From the NCBI RefSeq assembly GCF_900091725.1, contig NZ_FMBW01000074.1:158872-222871 (forward strand): DNA of 64,000 nt, in the 5' to 3' direction. Source of the stretch: Streptomyces sp. DvalAA-43 (GTDB taxonomy: Bacteria > Actinomycetota > Actinomycetes > Streptomycetales > Streptomycetaceae). Under the pieces are notes generated by a model, which saw only the letters and a program-made list of their open reading frames with translations, was not told where the DNA came from and did not search any database. The position numbers were made by a program, and so were the translations under genes. Below, in pieces: positions 26,397-35,560 of this stretch; the first letter of the stretch is position 1; each line of letters starts with the position of its first letter.

Positions 26397-27271
26397 GTGC
26401 CGCAGTCGATCTCACCGGGAGCGCCGAAGCCTCCGGCTACCGGGCCCGGCGCACCCTGCCGCTGCGCGTGGAGGCGGTGCGCCAGCTGCGCAGACGCCGC
26501 ACCCTGCTCATGGGCGGGGTGCTGGGCGTGCTGCCGTTCGTCCTGATCGCCGCCTTCGCGATCGGCGGCACCCCGGGTTCGCGGGGCGGTGGCAGCGACC
26601 GGATCACGCTGATGGACACGGCGACCGCGTCCGCCGCGAATTTCGCCGCGACCTGCCTGTTCGTCTCCGCCGGGTTCCTGCTGGTGGTCCCGGTCGCGCT
26701 GTTCTGCGGGGACACCGTCGCCTCCGAGGCGAGCTGGTCGTCGCTGCGCTATCTGCTGGCGGCGCCCGTGCCACGGGCCAGGCTGCTGTGGAGCAAGCTC
26801 GTCGTGGCGCTCGGCTTCAGCCTGGCCGCGATGGTCCTGCTGCCCCTGGTCGCGCTGGGCGCGGGAGCCGTCGCGTACGGCTGGGGGCCGCTCGAACTGC
26901 CCACCGGGGGAGCGCTCGCCGCCTCGGTGGCCGTGCCCCGCCTCGCGCTCGTCGTCGCGTTCGTCTTCGTGTCCCAGCTCGTCACCGCCGGGCTGGCGTT
27001 CTGGCTCTCCACGAAGACCGACGCCCCGCTGGGCGCGGTCGGCGGCGCGGTCGGACTGACCATCGTCGGCAATGTGCTGGACGCCGTCACCGCGCTCGGC
27101 TCCTGGCGCGAATTCCTGCCCGCGCACTGGCAGTTCGCCTGGGCGGACGCGCTTCAGCCCGGCATCGAGTGGGGTGGCATGGCCAAGGGGGCGGCGATCT
27201 CGGTGAGCTATGCGCTGATCCTGTTCGCCTTCGCCTTCCGGGGGTTCAGTCGTAAGGACATCGTGTCCTGA
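26393..27271 (+). CDS. ABC-2 type permease
   Basis: 292 residues starting MSAAVDLTGSAEASGYRARR. ATGA overlap with the preceding ATPase fusion shows they form one transporter. Hydrophobic segments include LLMGGVLGVLPFVLIAAFAI, TCLFVSAGFLLVVPVALFCG, LVVALGFSLAAMVLLPLVAL, LALVVAFVFVSQLVTAGLAF and GAAISVSYALILFAFAFRGF, giving six membrane helices, with the DTVASEASWSSLRYLLAAPV loop typical of ABC-2 permeases. The substrate is unknown; export or self-resistance are possible. Confidence 0.85.
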   Translation: MSAAVDLTGSAEASGYRARRTLPLRVEAVRQLRRRRTLLMGGVLGVLPFVLIAAFAIGGTPGSRGGGSDRITLMDTATASAANFAATCLFVSAGFLLVVPVALFCGDTVASEASWSSLRYLLAAPVPRARLLWSKLVVALGFSLAAMVLLPLVALGAGAVAYGWGPLELPTGGALAASVAVPRLALVVAFVFVSQLVTAGLAFWLSTKTDAPLGAVGGAVGLTIVGNVLDAVTALGSWREFLPAHWQFAWADALQPGIEWGGMAKGAAISVSYALILFAFAFRGFSRKDIVS

Positions 27272-27403
27272 GCTTGACGTTCCGCCGGATTCCCCGCCCC
27301 CGTTGCCGCATCGAGACCATTCCGCAACGACTTCGTCCGCTCCCCGGCGCCGCCGCGCACGTCACATTCACAAGTGCTGACACGACGACACCGGGGGCTG
27401 ACG

Positions 27404-29002
27404 ATGGAACGCCGGACAGGCAAGTACACGAAGAAGTACGTGCGGACGTGGCAGGGGGCACTCGGGGTGCTGCTGGCGGGCGGGGTACTGCTCACCGGCT
27501 GCTCCGGGACGTCCACCGGCAACAAGTCGACCGCCGACCGCCGGGGCGGAGCGCTTCCCGCACCCGGCCCCGCCGCCCCGGGCGGTGCCGCCGACCGCGA
27601 CGGCGCGGAGAAGCCGGACGGGCTGCGGGAGTCCGCGCCGCCCGACTACCTCTCCACCTTCGCCCTGGACGTCGACACCGCCTCGTACGGCTACGCCCGC
27701 CGCACCCTCGCCGACGGCGGCCTGCCGGAGCCGTCCACCGTGCGGCCCGAGGAGTTCGTCAACAGCTTCCGCCAGGGCTACCGGCGCCCGGACGGCAACG
27801 GTTTCACCGTGAACGTCGACGGGGCCCGCGCCGGGGACAAGGGCGACGACTGGTCGCTGGTGCGGGTGGGGCTGGCCACCCGGGCCGCCCCCGCCCGTGA
27901 CGAACGCCCGCCCGCCGCGCTCACCTTCGTCGTCGACATCTCCGGCTCGATGGCCGAGGAGGGCCGCCTCGACCTGGTGAAGAAGTCCCTGGACCTCCTC
28001 ACCGACGAACTCCGCGACGACGACTCGGTCTCCCTGGTCACCTTCAGCGACGAGGCGGAGACCCTGCTGCCGATGACCCGGCTGCGCGACCACCGCGGCC
28101 GGATCCGCGACCGGGTCGACGCCATGGAACCCACCGACTCCACCAACGTCGAAGCCGGCGTCCGCCGAGGGTACGAGGAGGCGGTCGACGGCCACGTCGA
28201 GGGCGCCAACAACCGGGTCGTGCTGCTCTCCGACGCCCTCGCCAACACCGGCGAGACCGACGCCGACGCCATCCTGGAGCGCATCGGCTCCGCCCGCCGC
28301 GACCACGGCATCACCCTCTTCGGGGTCGGCGTCGGCAGCGACTACGGCGACGCGCTGATGGAACGGCTCACCGACAAGGGCGACGGCCACACCACGTACA
28401 TCGCCGACGAGGAGCAGGCCCGCAAGGTCTTCGTCGACCAGCTGCCCGCCCACCTCGAACTGACGGCGCGCGACGCCAAGGCCCAGGTCGCCTTCGACCG
28501 GAAGACCGTCGAACAGTTCAGGCTTGTCGGGTACGAGGACCGCAAGGTCGCCGACGAGGACTTCCGCGACGACCGCGTGGACGGCGGCGAGGTCGGCCCC
28601 GGCCACACGGTGACCGCGCTCTACGCCGTACGCCTGCGGCCGGGTGCCTCGGGCCACGTGGCGACCGCCACCGTGCGCTGGCTGGACCCCCGGACCAGGG
28701 CCCCGCACGAGCAGCGGGGCACCGTCGGGACCGGCGCGATCGACGGCCCGCTGTGGGACGGTGGCAGCAAGCGCCTCCAAGTGACCGCCGTCGCCGCCTA
28801 CTTCGCCGAGGCGCTGCGCGGCGAACGGCTGCCGGACGCGCCCGGACTCGGTGAACTCGCCTCGCGGGCCCGGAAACTGGCGTCCGCGACCGAGGACGAC
28901 TCGGTGCGGAAGCTGGCGGCCATGATCGGACAGGCCGAGCGGCTCAAGGGCGGCTCGGGAGACGGCGGTTCCGGGGAAGCGCCGGAGGGCGAACTGGACT
29001 GA
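27404..29002 (+). CDS. vWA-domain lipoprotein (YfbK-like)
   Basis: 532 residues from ATG 27,404 with GGGGG upstream (a GTG 30 bp earlier is less likely). A lipobox ends the signal peptide: VLLAGGVLLTGCSGTSTGNK. Then come a von Willebrand N-terminal region (STFALDVDTASYGYARRTLA), a vWA domain with MIDAS motif FVVDISGSMAEEGRLDLVKK, and a DUF3520-type C-terminal region (FRLVGYEDRKVADEDFRDDR, GGEVGPGHTVTALYAVRL). It is a surface-anchored metal-dependent protein-binding protein of unknown partner. It stands alone, about 130 bp after the ABC genes. Confidence 0.88.
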   Translation: MERRTGKYTKKYVRTWQGALGVLLAGGVLLTGCSGTSTGNKSTADRRGGALPAPGPAAPGGAADRDGAEKPDGLRESAPPDYLSTFALDVDTASYGYARRTLADGGLPEPSTVRPEEFVNSFRQGYRRPDGNGFTVNVDGARAGDKGDDWSLVRVGLATRAAPARDERPPAALTFVVDISGSMAEEGRLDLVKKSLDLLTDELRDDDSVSLVTFSDEAETLLPMTRLRDHRGRIRDRVDAMEPTDSTNVEAGVRRGYEEAVDGHVEGANNRVVLLSDALANTGETDADAILERIGSARRDHGITLFGVGVGSDYGDALMERLTDKGDGHTTYIADEEQARKVFVDQLPAHLELTARDAKAQVAFDRKTVEQFRLVGYEDRKVADEDFRDDRVDGGEVGPGHTVTALYAVRLRPGASGHVATATVRWLDPRTRAPHEQRGTVGTGAIDGPLWDGGSKRLQVTAVAAYFAEALRGERLPDAPGLGELASRARKLASATEDDSVRKLAAMIGQAERLKGGSGDGGSGEAPEGELD

Positions 29003-29084
29003 CCGGGGGAGCGGGGCAGGGAGGGCCGGACGGTCCACGGCTTCCTGCGGAAGTCGGATGTGCCGCCCGTCCGCCGAGGACATG

Positions 29085-29552
29085 ATGGCCACCATGTCCT
29101 CCTCCCTGTTCCTGGCGCTCGCCGTGCTCACGACGGGCCTCTACGCCGGATTCATGCTGACGTTCCTGACAGCGGTCATGCCGGGCATCGCGGCGCTGCC
29201 CGACGAACGGTTCACGGCTGCCATGCGCCGCTTCAACGAGAAGGTGCCGGGTCCGGCCTTCCTGGTCCTCTTCCTCGGGGTGATCGCCTTCCCGGCCGTC
29301 GTGGCCCTCGGCGGCGACGGCGGCTCGGACCGGGTGCTCGCCGTCGTGGCGCTGGTCTGCGCGGTGGCCGGCCACCTGATCACGATCGCCGGCAACATCC
29401 CGCTCAACAAGGCGCTCGCGGAGTCCGAGGGCGGCGACGACAGCGCGGCCCGCGCGGCCTTCGAGGCCCCCTGGAACCGGCTCCACCGGGTCCGGACCCT
29501 CCTGTCCCTCACCGCGTTCGCCCTGCTGGCCGTGGTCGGGGCGGATTTCTAG
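29085..29552 (+). CDS. DUF1772 (anthrone-oxygenase-like) membrane protein
   Basis: About 155 residues; ATG 29,085 is best placed after GAGGA, with 29,082 and 29,094 as alternatives. Four membrane helices: LFLALAVLTTGLYAGFMLTF, FLVLFLGVIAFPAVVALGG, VLAVVALVCAVAGHLITIAG and LLSLTAFALLAVVGADF. The pattern TGLYAGFMLTF, TAAMRRFNEKVPGPAF, GNIPLNKAL and FEAPWNRLHRVRTLLSL is that of DUF1772. Some members are anthrone oxidases, but here the role is unknown. Its stop lies in a perfect palindrome. Confidence 0.85.
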   Translation: MATMSSSLFLALAVLTTGLYAGFMLTFLTAVMPGIAALPDERFTAAMRRFNEKVPGPAFLVLFLGVIAFPAVVALGGDGGSDRVLAVVALVCAVAGHLITIAGNIPLNKALAESEGGDDSAARAAFEAPWNRLHRVRTLLSLTAFALLAVVGADF

Positions 29553-29573
29553 GAACGGCCCCGGGGCCGTTCC
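29552..29573. terminator. Palindromic hairpin terminator
   Basis: A 22-bp perfect palindrome with arms GGAACGGCCCC (29,552-29,562) and its complement to 29,573. It begins at the last base of the DUF1772 stop codon and lies between convergent genes, so it can serve both. Confidence 0.75.
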
Positions 29574-29626
29574 GGCGGGCCGGTTCTTTCCGTTCAGAAG
29601 TCCCTCCGTCCAGGAGTTCCCTTCTC

Positions 29627-30694
29627 TCAGAAGTCGAACGTGTCGATGTTGCCCCGGTCGAACACGGTCGGCTTGCCGAGGACGACCTCACCGTCCTTGC
29701 CGACCGTGTACGCACCGAGCCGGCCCGCCTCGAACGTCTCCCCCTCCGCACCCCTGATCCGCCCCGACGCCAGCGCGGCGGCGGCGTACGCGCCGAGGTA
29801 GCCCAGATCCTCCGGGTTCCACAGCGAGAACTGCCCGACGGTGCCGTCCTTGACGTACTTGCGCATCTGGTTCGGCGTACCCAGGCCGTTCAGCACGACC
29901 TTGCCCTTGTACGAGGAGTCGCTCAGATAGCGGGCGGCGGCGGCGATGCCGACGGTGGTGGGCGAGATGATGCCCTTGAGGTCCGGGTACGCCTGCAACA
30001 GGCCCTGCGTCTGCTGGAACGACTTCTGGTCCGCGTCGTCCCCGTACGCCACCTTCACCAGCTTCATGTCCTTGTACCTGGGCAGCTTCAACTCGTCCCG
30101 CATGAAGCCGATCCAGGTGTTCTGGTTGGTGGCGTTCTGGGTGGCCGAGAGGATCGCGATCTTCCCCCGGTAGCCGATCTGCTCACCGAGGTGGCGGACC
30201 AGACCGCGGCCGATCTCCTCGGAGCCCGCCTGGTTGATGAAGAGCTGCCGGCAGTCCTTGGCGGTGTCGGAGTCGTACGCGACGACCTTGATGTTCTTCC
30301 GCATGGCCTGCTTCAGCGGGCCGCACACCGCGTTGGGGTCGTTGGCCGCCACCAGGATCGCGTCCTGGCGCTGCTGGATCAATGTGTTGATGTAGCTGAC
30401 CTGCGAGGAGGCACCGGCGTCGGACGGACCGACCTCCTTGCCCGTACCGCCGAACTCCCGGGCGGCCGCGATGCCAGCGTCGTCCACGATCTTCTCGTAC
30501 GGATTGTTGATCTGCTTGGGCAGGAAGGCGAGCTTCAGGTCCTTCCTCAGCGGCGCGTCCGGATCGGCCTTCGCCGTCGTCCCGGTCTTCGCGGAGCCCC
30601 GGTCCGTGCTGTCCTTGGTGGTGCCGGAGCAGGCGCTCAGGGCGAGGGCGAGCGACACGGCGGTGGCGGCGGTCGCGACGGTGCGGAGCATCAT
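29627..30694 (-). CDS. rhaS: Rhamnose-type ABC transporter substrate-binding lipoprotein
   Basis: 355 residues from ATG 30,694, MMLRTVATAATAVSLALALS then ACSGT (lipobox, Cys about 22). The mature protein is a periplasmic-binding-protein type 1 fold: LAFLPKQINNPYEKIVDDAG, ILVAANDPNAVCGPLKQAMR, VVAYDSDTAKDCRQLFINQA, AILSATQNATNQNTWIGFMR and YLSDSSYKGKVVLNGLGTPN. These motifs fit RhaS of the rhizobial/actinobacterial rhamnose importer. It is the last gene of a four-gene operon (ATPase, two permeases, SBP). Specificity for rhamnose is inferred from family resemblance and gene order. Confidence 0.88.
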   Translation of the reverse strand: MMLRTVATAATAVSLALALSACSGTTKDSTDRGSAKTGTTAKADPDAPLRKDLKLAFLPKQINNPYEKIVDDAGIAAAREFGGTGKEVGPSDAGASSQVSYINTLIQQRQDAILVAANDPNAVCGPLKQAMRKNIKVVAYDSDTAKDCRQLFINQAGSEEIGRGLVRHLGEQIGYRGKIAILSATQNATNQNTWIGFMRDELKLPRYKDMKLVKVAYGDDADQKSFQQTQGLLQAYPDLKGIISPTTVGIAAAARYLSDSSYKGKVVLNGLGTPNQMRKYVKDGTVGQFSLWNPEDLGYLGAYAAAALASGRIRGAEGETFEAGRLGAYTVGKDGEVVLGKPTVFDRGNIDTFDF

Positions 30695-30738
30695 GGCGGT
30701 GAGGTGCCTTTCGACAGGAGGCGGGAGACGGGGGCGGT

Positions 30739-31779
30739 TCAGGACGGGGAGTCCGCGGCGCGCCGGTGCCGTCGCTCGACGAAGGCGGCGATCACCCGGG
30801 GCGTGAGGACGGACGCCACGAGCAGCAGGCCGGTCACGATCACCTGCACCTCGTTGGCGATGTCGTTGAGCGTCAGGAGGTTCTTCAGCACCCCGATCAG
30901 CAGCACCCCGGCGACCGCGCCGAAGAGGGTGCCCTTCCCGCCGTCGAAGTCGATGCCGCCGAGCAGCACGGAGGCGATGACGAGCATCTCGAAGCCGAGT
31001 CCGTTGTCGGCGCGGGCACTGCCGTACCGCAGGGTGAACAGGACACCGGTGAACGAGGCGAACAGCCCCGTCACGACGAACAGCAGCAGCTTGATCCGCT
31101 TGACGCGGATCCCCGCGAAGTACGCCGCCTCCTCCTGGGCACCGATCGCGAACAGCGCACGGCCCAGGCCCGTGGCGTGCAGCACGATCGCGGTGAGCAC
31201 CGCGAGGACGGCGAACAGCAGGACCGGGTACGTGAGGAAGGTGCCGGGCACGGTGGTGGTGTCGACGGCCCAGTCCGCGTACTTCTGCGGGAAGCCCGTC
31301 ACCGCGTCGCTGCCCAGCGCCACCGAGGCCAGCCCGCGGTAGAGGGCCAGGGTGCCGATGGTGACGGCCAGTGACGGCAGCCCCACCCGGGTGACCAGCC
31401 AGCCGTTGAGCAGCCCGCCCGCCGCACCGGCCAGCAGCACCACCGGCACGATCGCCTCGAAGGCCCAGCCGGCGTTCCACAGCGCACCGGTCAGCGCGCT
31501 GCCCAGGCCCAGCATCGAGGCGACCGAGAGATCGACCTGCCCGGCGACGACGAGCAGTGTCATCGGCAGCGCGAGTACGGCGACCTCGACGATGTCGTCG
31601 AAGGCGAAGGCGAGGTTGTCGGCGGAGCCGAAGCCGTCCGTGGAGCCGAGGCCGATGGCGAAGACCGCCACCAGGAGCACCCCGACCGCGGTGTCCCAGC
31701 GCAGCGCCAGGCCCCGTACGAGGCTTCCCCTCGTCCGCGCGGCGTCCGCCGCCCCCCGGGTCTCAGACTCCGTTCCCAT
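30739..31779 (-). CDS. rhaQ: Sugar ABC transporter permease (RhaQ-like)
   Basis: 346 residues, MGTESETRGAADAARTRGSL. About ten membrane helices, with the BPD_transp_2 core MTLLVVAGQVDLSVASMLGL, WLVTRVGLPSLAVTIGTLAL and GFEMLVIASVLLGGIDFDGG. It starts inside the 3' end of the preceding permease gene (17-bp overlap). It pairs with that permease to form the membrane channel. Confidence 0.88.
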   Translation of the reverse strand: MGTESETRGAADAARTRGSLVRGLALRWDTAVGVLLVAVFAIGLGSTDGFGSADNLAFAFDDIVEVAVLALPMTLLVVAGQVDLSVASMLGLGSALTGALWNAGWAFEAIVPVVLLAGAAGGLLNGWLVTRVGLPSLAVTIGTLALYRGLASVALGSDAVTGFPQKYADWAVDTTTVPGTFLTYPVLLFAVLAVLTAIVLHATGLGRALFAIGAQEEAAYFAGIRVKRIKLLLFVVTGLFASFTGVLFTLRYGSARADNGLGFEMLVIASVLLGGIDFDGGKGTLFGAVAGVLLIGVLKNLLTLNDIANEVQVIVTGLLLVASVLTPRVIAAFVERRHRRAADSPS

Positions 31780-32818
31780 GCCGGGCGCTCCTCTTCCTCA
31801 GTGCGGCGGTCATCCGCAGGTTCACGACCCGGTCGACGCCGATGGCGAGCAGCAGCAGCGCACCGGTGAGGGCGCCCTGCCAGAAGGAGTCGACCTTCAG
31901 GACGACCAGGACGCTGCCGATGGTGGTGAGCAGCAGCGCGCCCAGGGCCGCGCCCCAGACCGTTCCCGTACCGCCGGTGATGGCGACGCCACCGACGACG
32001 ACGGCGCTGACGACGGTCAGCTCCCAGCCGTGCGCGTTGTCCGCGACGACCGTGCCGAACCGGGCCAGCCACAGCGCCCCGGCGAAACCGGCGACGGCCC
32101 CGGAGAAGACGTACGCGGCGAGGATCCGGCGGCGGACCGGGATCCCGGCGAGCAGCGCGGCCTCCGGGTTCGAGCCGATCGCGTACAGCTCCCGGCCCGA
32201 GGCGCGGTCGCGCAGGAAGGACGCGGTCGCGGCGAGCACCACCAGGGCGATCAGCGGCAGATACGGCACGCCGAGGACGCTGCCGCTGCCGAGCCGCAGC
32301 ACCGGGTCGGGCACCTCGGCGGCGCCGATCTGGTCGCCCCGCGCCCACCAGTAGTCGACGCCCTGGATGATGTAGAGCATGCCCAGCGTCACGACGAGCG
32401 CGGGGACCCCGCCGAAGCTGACCAGGGCGCCGGAGACGAGCCCGCAGACCACGCCGACGGCGGCGCCGAGCAGCAGCACGGCGAGCACGCCGTGGTCCGT
32501 CCCGGCGACGAACCTGCCGCAGGCGAAGGCGGCGAGACCGACCACGGAACCGACCGACAGGTCGATGTTGCGGGTGATCACGACGGCCGACTGGCCGACC
32601 GCGAGCAGCACCAGGATCGAGGCGTTGAGCAGCAGGTCCCGGACGCCCTGGCCGGACAGGAACCGCGGGTTGGCGAGGTACGTGCCGAGGATCAGCAGGG
32701 CCAGTGCCCCGGCGATGGAGATCTCACGGGCCCGGAACACCGCTTCCACCAGCGAGGAGGCGCCGCGCGCCGGAGCCCCGGCGCCGGTGTCCGGCGGACC
32801 GTCCACGGTGGTGGTCAT
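31763..32818 (-). CDS. rhaP: Sugar ABC transporter permease (RhaP-like)
   Basis: 351 residues from ATG 32,818, MTTTVDGPPDTGAGAPARGA. It has about ten helices and the family motifs SAVVITRNIDLSVGSVVGLA, GGVPALVVTLGMLYIIQGVD and LTVVSAVVVGGVAITGGTGT. The start overlaps the stop of the ATPase gene (ATGA), and the stop overlaps the next permease. The reading frame is open far upstream, but that part is the shadow of the ATPase gene. Confidence 0.88.
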   Translation of the reverse strand: MTTTVDGPPDTGAGAPARGASSLVEAVFRAREISIAGALALLILGTYLANPRFLSGQGVRDLLLNASILVLLAVGQSAVVITRNIDLSVGSVVGLAAFACGRFVAGTDHGVLAVLLLGAAVGVVCGLVSGALVSFGGVPALVVTLGMLYIIQGVDYWWARGDQIGAAEVPDPVLRLGSGSVLGVPYLPLIALVVLAATASFLRDRASGRELYAIGSNPEAALLAGIPVRRRILAAYVFSGAVAGFAGALWLARFGTVVADNAHGWELTVVSAVVVGGVAITGGTGTVWGAALGALLLTTIGSVLVVLKVDSFWQGALTGALLLLAIGVDRVVNLRMTAALRKRSARHGNGV

Positions 32819-34359
32819 GGCGCCGCCCTTCCGCCCACTCCGGCCGCCGCGGCCAGGACCGTCTCCTCGGTGGCGCTCCCGCGCGGGAGTTCGGCGACGA
32901 GCCGGCCCTCGCGCATGACGAGCACCCGGTCGGCCATCCCGATCACCTCGGGCAGATCGGAGGAGATCATCAGCACCGCGAGCCCGTCCGCCGCCGACGC
33001 GGAGAGCAGCCGGTGCACCTCGGCCTTGGTGCCGACATCGATGCCCCGGGTCGGTTCGTCGACGACGAGCACCGACGGTCCGGTCGCGAGCCACTTGGCG
33101 AGCACGACCTTCTGCTGGTTGCCGCCGGACAGCACGCCCACGGCGTCGGCCAGGCGGTGGTACGTGAGCCGGAGGCGCAGCGCCCAGTCGGCGGCCCGGT
33201 CGCGCTCCAGGGCGCGGCGGACGAGCCCGTGTCTGCGGAGCTCGCCGAGGCCGGTGAGCCCGATGTTGCGCTCGATGGACATCTCCATGACGAGCCCGCG
33301 CTGACGGCGGTCCTCCGGGACGAGCGCGAGCCCGGCGGCCATCGCGGCGGTCGGCGAGCCGGGGCGCAGCACGGTGCCGTCGACCCGGACCTCCCCGGCG
33401 TCCGCGCGGTCGACGCCGAAGACCGCCTGGGCGACCTCGGTCCGGCCGGCGCCGACGAGCCCGGCGAGCGCCACGATCTCCCCGCGCCGGACCTCGAAGG
33501 ACACATCGCGGAAGGCGCCCTCGCGGGTCAGCCGGCGGACCGACAGGGCGACCTCGCCGACCGTCGCGTCCTGCTTCGGATAGAGGTCGTCCAGATCGCG
33601 GCCGACCATCCGGCGCACCAGAGCGTCCGCGGTCAGCCCGGCCAGCGGCTCGGACGCGATCAGGCGGCCGTCGCGCAGCGTCGTGACCCGCCCGCACAGC
33701 TCGAAGATCTCGTCGAGCCGGTGCGAGATGAACAGCACGGCCGCGCCCTCGTCGCGCAGCGTCCGCACCACGGAGAAGAGCCGGGCCGTCTCGGCGCCGG
33801 TGAGCGCGGCCGTCGGCTCGTCCATGATCAGGACCCGGGCGTCGAAGGAGAGCGCCTTGGCGATCTCGACGATCTGCTGGTCCGCGATGGAGAGCCCGCG
33901 GGCCGGCCGGTCGGGGGTCAGGCCGACCCCGAGCCGGCGCATCAGCGCCGCGGTGGCCCCGCGCACCGCGCGGTGGTCGATCCGGCCGAGGCGGCGCCGG
34001 GGCTGACGGCCCATGAAGATGTTCTCGGCGATCGACAGGTCGGGGAAGAGCGCCGGTTCCTGGTAGATGACGGCGATCCCGGCGTCGCGGGCGTCGGCGG
34101 GCCCGTGGAAGGCGACGGGCGCACCGTCGAGCAACAGCTGCCCGCCGTCCGGGCGGTGCACTCCGGCGAGCGTCTTGATGAGGGTGGACTTGCCCGCGCC
34201 GTTCTCCCCGGCGAGCGCGTGGACCTCGCCGGGACGCAGCGTCAGGGACACCTCGTGCAGGGCGCGTACGGCGCCGAAGGACTTGCTCACGTTCCTCAGC
34301 GCCAGGACCGGGGCGGCGGGGGCCGGGGCCGGCGGCGGGTCCTCGGCGGGCTGGTTCAT
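32815..34359 (-). CDS. rhaT: Sugar ABC transporter ATP-binding protein (RhaT-like), two ATPase domains
   Basis: 514 residues with two ABC domains. The N-terminal domain has Walker A ALAGENGAGKSTLIKTLAGV, signature LSIADQQIVEIAKAL and Walker B VLIMDEPTAALTG. The C-terminal domain has a degenerate Walker A (VALAGLVGAGRTEVAQAVFG), signature LSGGNQQKVVLAKWLA and Walker B VLVVDEPTRGIDVG. This duplicated architecture is usual for CUT2 sugar importers (RbsA/RhaT). It is the first gene of the leftward operon and follows a LacI-type operator. Confidence 0.9.
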   Translation of the reverse strand: MNQPAEDPPPAPAPAAPVLALRNVSKSFGAVRALHEVSLTLRPGEVHALAGENGAGKSTLIKTLAGVHRPDGGQLLLDGAPVAFHGPADARDAGIAVIYQEPALFPDLSIAENIFMGRQPRRRLGRIDHRAVRGATAALMRRLGVGLTPDRPARGLSIADQQIVEIAKALSFDARVLIMDEPTAALTGAETARLFSVVRTLRDEGAAVLFISHRLDEIFELCGRVTTLRDGRLIASEPLAGLTADALVRRMVGRDLDDLYPKQDATVGEVALSVRRLTREGAFRDVSFEVRRGEIVALAGLVGAGRTEVAQAVFGVDRADAGEVRVDGTVLRPGSPTAAMAAGLALVPEDRRQRGLVMEMSIERNIGLTGLGELRRHGLVRRALERDRAADWALRLRLTYHRLADAVGVLSGGNQQKVVLAKWLATGPSVLVVDEPTRGIDVGTKAEVHRLLSASAADGLAVLMISSDLPEVIGMADRVLVMREGRLVAELPRGSATEETVLAAAAGVGGRAAP

Positions 34360-34393
34360 GGGGCTCCTCGGCGGTGGCGGACGCGGGTGGAGC

Positions 34394-34422
34394 GCGGTGC
34401 CGGAGCACCGTGAAAGGTTTCA
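34394..34422. promoter_or_regulatory. LacI-type operator and inverted repeat upstream of the sugar ABC operon
   Basis: TGAAAGGTTTCA (34,411-34,422) is a near-palindrome (only the centre differs) of the TGAAA...TTTCA type bound by LacI-family sugar regulators. It lies about 52 bp upstream of the ATPase start. CGGTGCCGGAGCACCG next to it (from 34,395) is another inverted repeat. Repression relieved by rhamnose or a derivative would be expected. Confidence 0.5.
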
Positions 34423-34497
34423 ATGAGGTAGCTCGGAAGCTAGACGGGGAGCGCGGGCGCAGTCAATGGTGCGGTGGCGGCCCTGTTCCGCCCCGCA

Positions 34498-34587
34498 TGT
34501 CAGGGGCCCGGACGCAGGCGCGCGTCAGGGACCTGGACGCAGGTATGCGTCAGGGGCCCGGACGCAGGTGCGCGTCAGGGGCTCGGT
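34498..34587. repeat. Tandem repeat, 25-bp unit, about 3.6 copies
   Basis: Units at 34,498-34,522, 34,523-34,547, 34,548-34,572 and a partial at 34,573-34,587 share GTCAGGGGCCCGGACGCAGG with few changes. The array lies at the 3' end of the nucleotidyltransferase gene and covers its stop codon at 34,575-34,577, so unit number could alter the protein's last residues. Confidence 0.85.
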
Positions 34588-35354
34588 CGGGACGCCAGAG
34601 TGCGCTCGATGCCCGCCCGCACGTAGGTGCGCGCGAGCCGTCCGCGCCTGATGCGCCACGGCGGGGACACCTGGTGCGGCCCGGCCCCGTACCGGCGGCG
34701 GTGGATGTCGCGGACGACCTCGGCCGGCGCACCCCATGCGGTCAGCACCTCCAGCGCCTGCCCCTTGGTGATGAGCCGGCCCTCCCGCAGGGTGACCGAG
34801 GCCCGCGCGAGCGTCAGCAGACCGAGGTCCACCCAGATGTCCTCCAGCCAGAGCGCGGGCCGGGCGCTCGCCGGGTACCAGAAGTCCCTCAGGTCGCCCC
34901 GGACGAACTCCGCCAGTTCCTGGTCGGTCACCTCCGCGACGAGCCCGGCGGGCCCCGGACCGTACAGCGACAGCCCGCCCGTGGTCAGCTCCCGCCGGGT
35001 GACCGGTGTGACCGGCCGCTCGAACAGCCGGGACTGCGCCCAGGTCACATGGTCGCGTCCGGCGTCGGCCAGCCGCGCGCGCACCACGTAGGAGCAGTGC
35101 AGCCCGGCGGCCTCCGGCACGTCCGCGATCAGCGTGCGGTGCAGCTGTTCGAGCCGCTGCCGCTGCGGGGCGGTGACCGACGCGCCGACGAGGGCCACGA
35201 GGTCGAGGTCGCTGCGGCCGGGCCGGTAGTCGCCCAACGCCAGCGACCCGTGCGCCCAGAGGGCCTCCAGCGGAACGACACGGCCGGCTTCGGCGGTGAA
35301 CCGTTCCAGCAGCCGGGTGGGCCGCGCCCCGGAAGCATCCATGGACCCGACCAT
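34575..35354 (-). CDS. Nucleotidyltransferase (AadA/streptomycin-adenylyltransferase-like)
   Basis: About 259 residues from ATG 35,354 (MVGSMDASGARPTRLLERFT); ATG 35,342 is an alternative. The Pol-beta nucleotidyltransferase motif LWAHGSLALGDYRPGRSDLD (G-S then DxD) is clear at about residues 35-55. A helical C-terminal domain follows (WLEDIWVDLGLLTLARASVT, ITKGQALEVLTAWGAPAEVV) as in AadA-type aminoglycoside adenylyltransferases. The substrate is not known, and such genes are common in Streptomyces without proven resistance. The C-terminus is within the tandem repeat. Confidence 0.78.
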   Translation of the reverse strand: MVGSMDASGARPTRLLERFTAEAGRVVPLEALWAHGSLALGDYRPGRSDLDLVALVGASVTAPQRQRLEQLHRTLIADVPEAAGLHCSYVVRARLADAGRDHVTWAQSRLFERPVTPVTRRELTTGGLSLYGPGPAGLVAEVTDQELAEFVRGDLRDFWYPASARPALWLEDIWVDLGLLTLARASVTLREGRLITKGQALEVLTAWGAPAEVVRDIHRRRYGAGPHQVSPPWRIRRGRLARTYVRAGIERTLASRPSP

Positions 35355-35560
35355 GACACGGGACGGTCCGGGCCCGACAGCCCCCGGCGTCCCCGGAGCC
35401 GCCGCGGCGCGCGCCCCGCCGCCCGACTCCACTCGACTCGGCCCGCCGCGACCGTAGTTCCCCATCGGGATTTCGTCGGCCGTTCACGTAGTGGAGCTGT
35501 AACAGTCCTTGAGGTGGTGCAACTGCCGTACGCCGTCGCCGGTCTGAGTCTGCGCAGCGC

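Noticed and set aside
34498..34587. CRISPR-like array
   Set aside because: Repeat units are directly adjacent without unique spacers, so it is a simple tandem repeat.
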